This document shows, one piece after another, positions 33,301 through 40,694 of a DNA stretch of 64,000 bases. The DNA lies in NCBI RefSeq assembly GCF_900096945.1, contig NZ_FMKA01000006.1:1-64000 (forward strand), read 5' to 3'. The notes under the pieces were generated by a model. It was not told the DNA's origin and made no database searches. It saw nothing but the letters and a program-made list of their open reading frames with translations. The stretch is from Anaerobium acetethylicum (lineage in GTDB: Bacteria; Bacillota; Clostridia; Lachnospirales; Lachnospiraceae). The position numbers were made by a program, and so were the translations under genes. Position 1 is the stretch's first letter. Each line of letters begins with the position of its first letter.

Positions 33301-36138
33301 TACACGATCAACAGGAATTATGACCTGTCATCAGGGGCAAGGGCAGCAAGACTTCAGTCATTAAAAGACCAGGTTCCTGAAATGGATTTCATCTACCTCG
33401 ATGTATGGTATGGGGATTCATGGGAAACAAGAAGAATTGCAGAACAGATCAACAACCTCGGATGGAGATTTTCCACGGAATTCGGAACAGCAGGTGAATA
33501 CAACTCTACATGGCAGCACTGGGCAACGGAAGCAAGCTATGGCGGCGCTGCATCCAAGGGAATCAACAGTGAAGTGATCCGTTTCATCAGGAATCACCAG
33601 AAAGATTCTTTCGTGCTCAACCATCCGCCATACAGCGGAACAGCCGACAACCCATTGTTGGGCGGAGCGGAGCTTACAGGCTTTGAAGGCTGGACAACAA
33701 ACAACTTCGATAACTACATCGTTGAGACATTTACTGACAACGTACCTGCAAAATTCCTGCAGCATTATGAAGTGACCAACTGGACAGACTATGCAGCTGA
33801 TGATGCAGCATGCAGGACAGCAAATAAGGAAAAAGAAATCGCATTAAAGAACGATGAGGGCGACAAAGTCGTTGTAACAAGGAATGTCGGTACTGTAAGA
33901 AACGACAGCATCATTGAAAGAACCATTACCTTAAACGGAGTCAAGGTTCTTGAAGACGACGCATACCTTCTTCCATGGGCTGACGATGCAGCACCGGGCG
34001 GAGAAAAGCTTTACCATTTCAACTATGATGGCGGAGAAACCACATGGGAACTGCCGGCTGGATGGAATGCGTTAGAAAACGTAAAGATTTATCAGTTGGC
34101 AGACGAAGGAAAAATCAATGAACAGACACTCCCGGTAACAAATGGAGCAATCACGTTCAATGCCACAGCAAAAACTCCTTATGTCGTATATCAGGGAACA
34201 GCAGCAGAAGTAACAGTTGAATTCGGAACAGGATCACATGTAACAGACCCTGGATTCAACAGCAACGGACTCTTCGCATGGACAGCAACAGATGCTGACG
34301 GTGCGGCATCCGTTCAGGAATTATTTGGCGACGAAGCGCTCGTAATCGGCACTTCTGCAACCAACGTATCACTTTCACAGACCATCACAGGCCTGACGCC
34401 AGGCAAGGGTTATGTGGCACAGGTTTACGTGGACAACAGAAGCGATGCAGCAGCAAGAATCGCAGTTACAAATGGAACTGAAATCATATCAAACTACACA
34501 ATGGCATCCATTGCACAGAACTTTGTAAAATGTGATGCACATAACAGGAACCTCAAGAGTCAGAGCATGTTCCAGATCATGCTTGTAAGCTTTACGGCAG
34601 CAGGTGAGACAGCAACCCTTACGCTGTCACGCGATGCAGGAACAGGAAAAGCATATTTCGATGACATCAGAATCATTGAAAAGACTTTAACAAACAAGGC
34701 TGACGAAACAACCTTCGTTCAGGACTTTGAAACAGTTGCACAGGGATGCTACCCGTTTGTATTCGGACCGGCACAGGGTGTGACAGACCACAGGACACAT
34801 TTATCAGAGAAACATGCACCTTATACCCAGAAGGGATGGGGCGGCAGAGTAACAGATGATGTGCTTGAAGGAAACTGGTCCTTAAAGAATCATGACAGTT
34901 CCTATGAAGGCGTCATCTACAAGACGATCCCACAGAACTTCAGATTCGAACCAGGGGTAACCTACACAGTAAGCTTCGACTATCAGACAGGACTTGAAGG
35001 CGGATATGCATTCGTAACTGGCGATGGAACGGGAGAACCGGCAGTAGGCGATACCTATGCGCAGGCATTGAACACAACCACCTACACGACGCAGATCACA
35101 GGAAGCAGCTCAGGCCAGACATGGTTCGGCATCTACGGAACTACAGTTGACGGAAGCGGCAATCTGGGACAACAGGACTTCATATTAGACAACCTCAGGA
35201 TTTCGGTCACAAGCAAAAAAGATCTGCAGGCTGCCTACAACCAGTATGAAGCGCTTTCGGACGACAGCTACGAAGAGACAGGATGGGCAGCTTTCGCAGC
35301 AGCACGCGACAATGCACTGGCTGTACTGGAAGACACATCAGCAACGGATGAAGAAATCCAGAGCGCGCAGACAGCATTGGTTCAGGCACAGGCAGCTCTT
35401 GTAACGGATCCTGTTAAAGCATTCGTAGTAAGGCTTTACGAAAAAGTGCTCGGCAGGACGGCAGCAGAAGAGGAAATCAGCTACTACACCACATCTCTTA
35501 CTGCAAAAGACAAGACAGGTGCAGACGTAGGCCGCGGATTCGTATTCAGCCCTGAATTCACAGACCGTGCATTAAGCAATGCGGATTACGTTGAAGTATT
35601 ATATGAAACATTCATGGGACGTACATCCGATGCGGAAGGCAAGGCATACTGGACAAACTATCTGGACAACGGCGTATCGAGATATTTTGTATTCAGAGGA
35701 TTTGTAGAATCCCCGGAATACACAGACATCTGCAGTACATACGGAATCGAAAGAGGAACGGCAGACATTACAGATGCCAGAGACATGAATGTAAACCTCA
35801 CCATGTATGTCAACCGTTTATATCGTGAAGCATTAGGCAGGGAAGCAGAAGAAAACGGACTGAACTATTATGCGGCAGAAATTCTTGCAGGCAGGGTAAC
35901 GGCAATCCAGGCGGCCCAGAACTTCATATGCTCGTCCGAATTCCGGGACAAGAACCTGGAAGATGATGATTATGTAAAAGTATTATACAGAACCTTCATG
36001 GGAAGGGAATTTGATCAGAGTGGACTTGAGTACCACATGGAAAGGCTTTCAAATGGAGTAACAAGGGAAGATGTGTTGCTCGGATTTGCAATGTCATCTG
36101 AATTCGATCAGATCATGAGTGGATTTGGGGTAAAATAA
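30337..36138 (+). CDS. Secreted GH101 endo-alpha-N-acetylgalactosaminidase with DUF4214 tail
   Basis: 1933 residues. After a signal peptide come three concanavalin-like repeats (about 36-230, 235-410, 415-600; sequences like FGLFVKYVDATHYVYAGY). The GH101 core spans about 611-1300: KGYANEGHDSGHSDYGDIGE, then FIYLDVWYGDSWETR with Asp1022 as candidate nucleophile and STEFG Glu1048 as candidate acid/base. GH101 enzymes release whole core-1 disaccharide from Ser/Thr of mucin-type glycoproteins. A galactose-binding-like region follows, then FIVAR (about 1627-1688) and DUF4214 (1689-1933). GAGGAGGAACAGTTATT precedes the ATG. The gene is 184 bp after the GH95 gene on the same strand, but a hairpin lies between. 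No cell-wall sorting signal is seen. Confidence 0.92.
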   Translation: MKRKKKSSVIAGFLAGVMMMTQVLELVPSLTVNAAPVTRTETFDLSVSDPAWVKTGTFEAVEEGGVVWHDVKAGANNNNADNPAVLLNTNAATAGMSDGTVEMTIKPVSTPANTRFGLFVKYVDATHYVYAGYNGSGWYWQYQNGTDGSYGSYQSAPAPAAGETVDVKAEFAGTTLKFYLNGVLKGTNEIAALSAFSNPSVGLRAATYGGAVTEIQFANTVIKKTVDGTTETVVENGADTWALASTASGETFTTAPAVPDATWLRNTGAAAALYPCEMQNGSVEAVLRADTAASASKAGIALRYVDADNWVFAGYDTTAGWYYEYKVNGTGNYGYFTDAATPAEGTETAVKVALEGGNLTLYLDGVSKGTKELGDAVAGMAAGQIGFQALNANTGISVNAISYTKIYEAETTEYVNNFDTADSAGTFRNIGNVPSNATFTTVADEDGGYAMKAAVGADSANKTIMVDSNSGMFKNGVIEFDVTPESDGTRFGTALRATGNNSLIFIGCGDSPNQWFYEVWSENGNSWSSMFEGPALTAGTTRHIKVKLLDTAITLWVDETKVISASLPSAAPTGEGYFGLYKLRSANSFVIDNLSIREIVPAAEPTTPENITTITSEKLTAAIDQVFPRVKGYTYHGTTDKNFYGQTESIYGVKINGLLLYPQVTFNGVSEAGDSATYTLTAKDTDNDIDAVIDVKISVADNDLTYEITKVQNNIQDVQKINTIEIPELNLVSVKSTQAGAAFKGTTISGNTTVCGDSAITFDSGFTANETAGYAYAFVSADGLSAGIWSNSEAPGDKRVTRNNTADTISLASSLWYYQVDMMGAPQEELPCTKVCITPDVNDDGAADWQDGAIEYRDIMNNPLGSEDIPELVNYRIVMNFSSQATNPFLKSADNIKKVYLATDGLGQAVMLKGYANEGHDSGHSDYGDIGERIGGATDMNTLIDIAHEYDAQIGVHINAQETYPEADMFSEELINGRADGWDWLDPSYTINRNYDLSSGARAARLQSLKDQVPEMDFIYLDVWYGDSWETRRIAEQINNLGWRFSTEFGTAGEYNSTWQHWATEASYGGAASKGINSEVIRFIRNHQKDSFVLNHPPYSGTADNPLLGGAELTGFEGWTTNNFDNYIVETFTDNVPAKFLQHYEVTNWTDYAADDAACRTANKEKEIALKNDEGDKVVVTRNVGTVRNDSIIERTITLNGVKVLEDDAYLLPWADDAAPGGEKLYHFNYDGGETTWELPAGWNALENVKIYQLADEGKINEQTLPVTNGAITFNATAKTPYVVYQGTAAEVTVEFGTGSHVTDPGFNSNGLFAWTATDADGAASVQELFGDEALVIGTSATNVSLSQTITGLTPGKGYVAQVYVDNRSDAAARIAVTNGTEIISNYTMASIAQNFVKCDAHNRNLKSQSMFQIMLVSFTAAGETATLTLSRDAGTGKAYFDDIRIIEKTLTNKADETTFVQDFETVAQGCYPFVFGPAQGVTDHRTHLSEKHAPYTQKGWGGRVTDDVLEGNWSLKNHDSSYEGVIYKTIPQNFRFEPGVTYTVSFDYQTGLEGGYAFVTGDGTGEPAVGDTYAQALNTTTYTTQITGSSSGQTWFGIYGTTVDGSGNLGQQDFILDNLRISVTSKKDLQAAYNQYEALSDDSYEETGWAAFAAARDNALAVLEDTSATDEEIQSAQTALVQAQAALVTDPVKAFVVRLYEKVLGRTAAEEEISYYTTSLTAKDKTGADVGRGFVFSPEFTDRALSNADYVEVLYETFMGRTSDAEGKAYWTNYLDNGVSRYFVFRGFVESPEYTDICSTYGIERGTADITDARDMNVNLTMYVNRLYREALGREAEENGLNYYAAEILAGRVTAIQAAQNFICSSEFRDKNLEDDDYVKVLYRTFMGREFDQSGLEYHMERLSNGVTREDVLLGFAMSSEFDQIMSGFGVK

Positions 36139-36157
36139 AGACAGGTAACAGGCCAGG

Positions 36158-36217
36158 GTTTCCGCTTCGTCGGATGTTTGCTGTAGTGACGGCATTCGGG
36201 CGAAGTGGAAACTCTTT
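36158..36217 (+). terminator. Terminator after the GH101 gene
   Basis: GTTTCCGCTTCG (36158-36169) pairs with CGAAGTGGAAAC (36201-36212), one G-U pair, followed by TCTTTT. The loop is long and GC-containing. Confidence 0.65.
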
Positions 36218-36300
36218 TCCTATTGCTTGAACTGCGGTTTTTAGAGGAAGTGAGAGATGAAGGAGTACTACCAATTAATTAATGAAGGGGAAGTTATGAA

Positions 36301-36660
36301 ATGAAATTAGAAAAGACATTAGAAAATTTAAAAAAATATAAGCAGGAGTTAGCTCCAAAATACGCATACAGGATTGAACCAAAGGAACCGGTGGAATCTA
36401 CAGAAGAAATACTGAAGGAAGTAGCTGACTATTTTCAGTCACAGGGAAAAATAATTTCAATTGTTAAAGGACAGCCATTTCCAATTATTGCTTTAGAGGG
36501 AAATGAATATATAGTCAGAACAGATCGATTTGTTGGTTTGTTTGGAGGTGGGAGAAAAACAGAAGAACCTTTTCCGAATAAATATTATGGAGGGAGCATT
36601 GGAAATATTGCGGGATATAAATTTATTTATATTTATCCGTTTACAGAAGGAAAAAGCTGA
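36301..36660 (+). CDS. Hypothetical protein, AT-rich gene
   Basis: I do not recognise this 119-residue soluble protein. It starts with a lysine-rich helix (LEKTLENLKKYKQELAPKYA), then an alpha/beta part (EEILKEVADYFQSQGKIISIVKG, EYIVRTDRFVGLFGGGRKTEEPF) with a glycine-rich loop, and ends shortly after IYIYPF. There is no signal peptide or membrane segment. Codon use is clearly more AT-rich than in its neighbours, and the next 600 bp is noncoding with mobile-element-like hairpins, so recent acquisition is likely. GAAGGGGAAGTTATGA lies before the ATG at 36301; an ATG at 36297 is in another frame. An immunity or toxin-associated role is possible but unsupported. Confidence 0.6.
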   Translation: MKLEKTLENLKKYKQELAPKYAYRIEPKEPVESTEEILKEVADYFQSQGKIISIVKGQPFPIIALEGNEYIVRTDRFVGLFGGGRKTEEPFPNKYYGGSIGNIAGYKFIYIYPFTEGKS

Positions 36661-37065
36661 TGCAAAATGAAAAAAAATTTTTTAACATTTACGAATTTGT
36701 TTGTTTATGTTATAATTATTATCGAAATGCGGTTTCGTATTTCAGGGGATGTATAATTATAAGAGGACAAAAATAGACCACGGCATATAATCACCATTCA
36801 CTTGGTCGCAGAACAAAGGGGAGTTACTGCGGTAGGCTTGGTTTATTCTCTATACGATTATACAAAATTTGCATCAGCCGGATTCCGAACAAGGACACTG
36901 CTTATGACGCGTATAATTTGTAGGTGGAACAAATAAAGGCTTTCATGGGCGGATGTAACAAGGCGGATCCGGCCGTATGTAATAAAATATATGCACGAAT
37001 GAATTGGGTTGAGGCTGTCTGGTACAGTGTGCAACTGACTCCCACTAATTTAACTTTATCAAGAA
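36661..37065 (+). other. AT-rich noncoding region, possible transcribed RNA
   Basis: TATAAT at 36710-36715 is followed by a small hairpin (CGAAATGCGGTTTCG, 36723-36737). No coding frame here looks real: short frames have no ribosome binding site or recognisable motif. The stretch leads into the hairpin cluster at 37067-37200. Confidence 0.3.
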
Positions 37066-37066
37066 A

Positions 37067-37200
37067 GTCCATAACCTGCTTCTTCAAGCGGGGGTATGGA
37101 CTTGCTTGTTTCAGTAGGAGTCCAAACTCCGACTGAAATACCACGAAGTGGTAATAAGGTTATGAGCAAGTAGCTTTAGCGGATTGCGAATATCCGCTTT
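37067..37200 (+). mobile_element. Hairpin cluster resembling the right end of an IS605/OrfB-type element
   Basis: Four hairpins lie in a row: AGTCCATA-ACCTGCTT with AAGCGGGGGTATGGACT (37067-37104); TTTCAGT...ACTGAAA with GGAGT/ACTCC inside (37109-37138); ACCACGAAGTGGT (37140-37152); AGCGGAT/ATCCGCT (37178-37198). The order of a CTTCAAG-GGGG hairpin before a GTA-TGGAC-like end recalls IS605-type right ends that also encode guide RNA scaffolds. No TnpA or TnpB gene remains, so this is tentative. Confidence 0.3.
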
Positions 37201-37238
37201 AACAAGTGAGAATGATTCCGCAATTGCGGTTTTGTGAG

Positions 37239-37288
37239 AAAAGGGCCCTGCATTCCGCCGTCAAAGGTGGTCTGCAGGGCCCTTTTTG
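37239..37288 (+). terminator. Terminator hairpin just before the GIY-YIG gene
   Basis: AAAAGGGCCCTGCA pairs perfectly with TGCAGGGCCCTTTT around a 19-nt structured loop, then a T-run. It ends only about 15 bp before the GIY-YIG start codon, so either it ends an upstream RNA or attenuates that gene. Confidence 0.65.
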
Positions 37289-37303
37289 AAAGGAAGAGAA
37301 ATC

Positions 37304-37564
37304 ATGAACTACACCTATATATTGAAATGCAGCGACGAATCCCTGTATACGGGATGGACCAATAACCTGGAAAAGAGGATTGCCGACCACAACAGTGGGA
37401 AGGGGGCAAAGTATACAAGGGGAAGAGGGCCGGTCAGCCTCCTGTATTATGAAACCTTCGAAACCAGGGAAGAGGCCATGAGGCGTGAGAATGAAATCAA
37501 GAAGCTGGGCAGGAATGAAAAAATCAGGCTGACAGCCGGATTTGAGAATCCGGATCCAGCCTGA
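37304..37564 (+). CDS. GIY-YIG nuclease family protein (UPF0213/YhbQ-like)
   Basis: An 86-residue single GIY-YIG domain. The signature is [17 protein letters not shown] (the GIY-YIG pair read as YIL and YTG), then [20 protein letters not shown] with the expected Arg and His, and the conserved Glu in [14 protein letters not shown]. Small proteins of this group act as DNA or RNA endonucleases, or have no known role. GAAAGGAAGAGAAATC precedes the ATG at 37304. A strong terminator hairpin sits immediately upstream, so expression may be attenuated. It converges on the hemolysin III gene. Confidence 0.9.
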   Translation: MNYTYILKCSDESLYTGWTNNLEKRIADHNSGKGAKYTRGRGPVSLLYYETFETREEAMRRENEIKKLGRNEKIRLTAGFENPDPA

Positions 37565-37596
37565 TTTTTTCGCAAGCGAAACTCTTTGTTTTCAGA

Positions 37597-38277
37597 TTAT
37601 ACGACAGGCATGTCCGCAATAAAGGCATACATCAGAATGATATGGCACAGGCTTCCACCCAAAACGAAAAGATGAAAGATTTCATGGGATCCGAAATACT
37701 GATGCTTCGAATTGAAGATAGGCAGCTTCAGGGCATATATGATCCCGCCGACAGTGTAGATCAGACCTCCTGCAAGAAGCCAGATGAAAGCAGCCGTTGA
37801 CAGGGAGTTTAAAAGCTGTGTGAAAGCGAGCACGCATGCCCAGCCCATCCCGATATAGAGTACCGATGAAAACCATTTCGGGCAGGTTATCCAGAACGCC
37901 TTGACGATGATGCCTCCGATAGCAATCCCCCAGACAACTGCAAACAGCATGAATCCGGTCTTACCGCCCAATGCGATCAGGCATATGGGAGTATAGGAAC
38001 CAGCAATCAGCACGAATATCATCATGTGGTCGATTTTCCGGAGGATCTTGTTGACTTCCGGCGAAAAGTTGAATGTATGGTATGAGGTTGAGGCAGCATA
38101 CAGAAGGATCATGCTTATAATGAAGACTGCCAGTGAAAACAGATGTATGCGGTCTGGGTTGCCGGCAGCTTTGATCAGAAGCGGCAGAGCTGCGAATATC
38201 GCCATGAGCATTCCTATAAAATGGGTGATTGCGCTTCCAGGATCTTTCGGTTTGGTAATAGCTTCTTTAAATGACAT
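37597..38277 (-). CDS. Hemolysin III / PAQR family membrane protein (TrhA-like)
   Basis: A 226-residue protein with seven predicted membrane helices. Conserved PAQR residues are present: SYHTFNF after helix 2, the DHMMIFVLIAGSYTPI motif, and the C-terminal SHEIFHLFVLGGSLCH with two His. In bacteria related proteins affect membrane energetics and lipid homeostasis; the historical hemolysin name should not be taken literally. Minus-strand TAAGGAGGTCTTCATCC precedes the ATG at 38277. A 21-bp palindrome lies in its promoter region, suggesting dedicated regulation. Confidence 0.88.
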   Translation of the reverse strand: MSFKEAITKPKDPGSAITHFIGMLMAIFAALPLLIKAAGNPDRIHLFSLAVFIISMILLYAASTSYHTFNFSPEVNKILRKIDHMMIFVLIAGSYTPICLIALGGKTGFMLFAVVWGIAIGGIIVKAFWITCPKWFSSVLYIGMGWACVLAFTQLLNSLSTAAFIWLLAGGLIYTVGGIIYALKLPIFNSKHQYFGSHEIFHLFVLGGSLCHIILMYAFIADMPVV

Positions 38278-38298
38278 GGATGAAGACCTCCTTATAAA

Positions 38299-38324
38299 AT
38301 TATATGTAGTTTTAAAAACTACAT
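38299..38324 (-). promoter_or_regulatory. Promoter -10 and palindromic operator of the hemolysin III gene
   Basis: On the minus strand TATAAT (38304-38299) is preceded by the palindrome ATGTAGTTTT-A-AAAACTACAT (38304-38324), which fills the space between -10 and -35. A second TGTAGTATTAA follows further upstream. No consensus -35 is visible, so a repressor or activator is likely to bind here. Confidence 0.5.
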
Positions 38325-38671
38325 CATCTATGCTTAATACTACAACATAAGTAAATTAAAATCAAGTCAAAAAAATGGTTTGACATACTGTGATATTTGT
38401 GTTAGTTTTATATATGTGATGCTTTGTCTGGATTAATAACTAAATGAAAAGTTGAGTTTAAGCCCTGTACAACTTATGTATAAGAGCTTTTTTTATGGGA
38501 AAAATGTGGAAGAATTAGAGAAAATAGACATAAAAATTCCGCACGAGATATATATAGGCCTGCAAGACAGGCATATGAATAAATGGTGATTATAATCTCA
38601 TATTGAATAGTCCTTGGCAAAGAAACCTGTAGATAAACAGATTTTTTAACAAGAAAGGAAATATAGTATTT
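38325..38671 (+). other. Long leader of the DEAD-box helicase gene
   Basis: TTGACA occurs at 38380-38385 but no -10 is well spaced from it. An imperfect hairpin with a T-run (about 38460-38497, AAGCCCTGTAC to AAGAGCTTTTTTT) lies within the leader. Cold-inducible helicase genes often carry long leaders of this sort. No gene is seen. Confidence 0.4.
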
Positions 38672-40270
38672 ATGGAAACAGTTAGATTTGATGAACTTGG
38701 TCTGTCAGAACAGATATTAAAAGCGGTAACAGCAATGGGATTTGAGGAGGCATCTCCGATTCAGACCAAAGCGATTCCGGTAGCTCTGTCAGGTAAGGAT
38801 CTCATCGGCCAGGCGCAGACAGGAACTGGAAAAACTGCAGCCTTCGGTATACCGATGCTCGAAAAGATTGACATGAAGGATAAGAGCTTACAGGGAGTTA
38901 TACTCTGCCCTACAAGAGAGCTTGCAATCCAGGTTGCAGAAGAGATGAGGAAATTATCCAAATTCATGCACGGAATCAAAGTCCTTCCTATTTATGGCGG
39001 ACAGGATATCGTGAAACAGATCCGTTCATTAAAAGCCGGAACACAGATCATCATCGGAACTCCGGGCCGTGTAATGGATCATATGAGAAGAAAAACAGTT
39101 AAGTTCGACAGCGTTAAGATGATCGCTCTTGATGAAGCTGATGAAATGCTGAACATGGGATTCCGTGAAGATATCGAAACAATCTTAAAGGAAATCCCGG
39201 AAGAAAGACAGACGATCCTGTTTTCAGCTACAATGCCGAAAGCAATCATGGATATCGCGAAAACATACCAGAAGGATGCAGAACTTGTCAAAGTAATCAA
39301 AAAAGAACTTACAGTTCCGAAAATCGAACAGTATTACTATGAAGTAAAACCTAAGAATAAGGAAGAAGTGCTTTCAAGACTTTTAGACATGTATGACCCT
39401 AAATTATCTCTCGTTTTCTGTAACACAAAGAGAATGGTAGACGAGCTGGTTACCGCTCTTCAGGGAAGAGGATACTTTGCGGAAGGACTTCACGGAGACC
39501 TGAAACAGAGCCAGCGAGACCGTGTAATGAACGGCTTCAGGAACGGAAAGACTGAAATCCTTGTTGCAACTGATGTTGCAGCCAGAGGTATCGATGTTGA
39601 TGACGTTGAAGCGGTATTCAACTATGACATCCCACAGGATGACGAATACTATGTACATAGAATTGGAAGAACAGGAAGAGCCGGAAGAATGGGAAGAGCG
39701 TTCTCATTCGTTGCAGGAAAAGAAATCTACAAACTGAAAGATATCATGAAATACTGCAAGACAAAAATCCTTGCTCAGCCAATCCCTTCAGCAGATGATG
39801 TGGCTTCAACAAAAGTAAGCAAAATCCTTGACCGCGTGAGCGCAATCATCGGCGAAGAAGATCTTACAGAAATGATCAACATCATCGAAAGCAGAATCAA
39901 TGAAGAAGATTACACTTCAATGGATCTTGCTGCTGCATTCCTGAAGCTCTCCATGGGAGAAGACCAGTCATCAGCAATTGAAAGCTTTGATCCGAACAGA
40001 ACTGATTTTGGAGATACAGGCGCTGAAGAAGGCATGGTACGTCTTTTCATAAACATCGGAAAGAAACAGAATGCACGTCCTGGCGATATCCTCGGAGCAA
40101 TCGCAGGCGAAACAGGAATGCCTGGAAAATTAGTAGGAAGCATCGACATGTATGACAAATACACATTCGTTGAAGTTCCTAAGGAATATGCATCTGCAGT
40201 GCTCAAAGCAATGGAAAGTGCAAAAATCAAAGGCAGATCAGTAAATATCGAACCAGCAAACCAGAAGTAG
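38672..40270 (+). CDS. DEAD-box ATP-dependent RNA helicase (CsdA/CshA type)
   Basis: A 532-residue helicase with every core motif: Q motif (GFEEASPIQTKAIP), motif I AQTGTGKTAAFG, Ia PTRELAIQ, GG, II DEAD, III SAT, IV to VI (VFCNTKRMVDEL, TDVAARGIDVDDVE, HRIGRTGRAGR). The C-terminal 150 residues include a DbpA-type RNA-binding domain (RLFINIGKKQNARPGDILGA to VEVPKEYASAVLKAM). It unwinds structured RNA in ribosome assembly and mRNA decay, often in the cold, and could work with the RNase J and cold-shock protein encoded elsewhere in the window. AAGAAAGGAAATATAGT precedes the ATG at 38672. Confidence 0.95.
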   Translation: METVRFDELGLSEQILKAVTAMGFEEASPIQTKAIPVALSGKDLIGQAQTGTGKTAAFGIPMLEKIDMKDKSLQGVILCPTRELAIQVAEEMRKLSKFMHGIKVLPIYGGQDIVKQIRSLKAGTQIIIGTPGRVMDHMRRKTVKFDSVKMIALDEADEMLNMGFREDIETILKEIPEERQTILFSATMPKAIMDIAKTYQKDAELVKVIKKELTVPKIEQYYYEVKPKNKEEVLSRLLDMYDPKLSLVFCNTKRMVDELVTALQGRGYFAEGLHGDLKQSQRDRVMNGFRNGKTEILVATDVAARGIDVDDVEAVFNYDIPQDDEYYVHRIGRTGRAGRMGRAFSFVAGKEIYKLKDIMKYCKTKILAQPIPSADDVASTKVSKILDRVSAIIGEEDLTEMINIIESRINEEDYTSMDLAAAFLKLSMGEDQSSAIESFDPNRTDFGDTGAEEGMVRLFINIGKKQNARPGDILGAIAGETGMPGKLVGSIDMYDKYTFVEVPKEYASAVLKAMESAKIKGRSVNIEPANQK

Positions 40271-40339
40271 AAAATGGACATATAGCTGAACTGCTATATA
40301 AGTCATAGGCCCGGACAGGCTATGTTCGACAGAATACAT

Positions 40340-40392
40340 AAAAAATCACCCTTTTATATTGGCAGCCGCCAGTATGGAGGGTGATTTTTTTT
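40340..40392 (+). terminator. Terminator of the helicase gene
   Basis: AAAAAATCACCCT pairs with AGGGTGATTTTTT; the loop contains a second small stem (TGGC/GCCA). A long T-run follows. Confidence 0.88.
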
Positions 40393-40694
40393 GATTCTTA
40401 ATGGAGCAATCACGCATGATAGCGCTAATAATGCTTATTGTACAAAGAAAATAGATGCACAGATAAATAATTTCCAGAGAGGATTACGTATAATTACTAT
40501 ATATGATTTCTTTGAGAAGAAAAAAGGAGCAGGCCGAAGGCAAAAGGAGGAATGGAAGACATCGTTTAATTGGCAGCAATTGCAGTTTCCAGAGTTTTGT
40601 ACAGGTACGCCAAAGATAGCAGCCGGCTGAGTGTTCAGGATTCTGGATTATGGGAGACTGGAAAATCTATCAAGGTAGAAGTGGGGAAAGAAAA
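40393..40694 (+). other. Upstream region of the GH123-like gene
   Basis: About 300 bp. A frame of 79 codons beginning with TTG at 40391 has no ribosome binding site, no homology I recognise and overlaps the terminator, so I do not call it. No clear promoter hexamers were found. Confidence 0.35.

Noticed and set aside
40391-40630. A 79-codon frame after the helicase terminator
   Set aside because: TTG start without ribosome binding site, overlap with the terminator, no recognisable motif.
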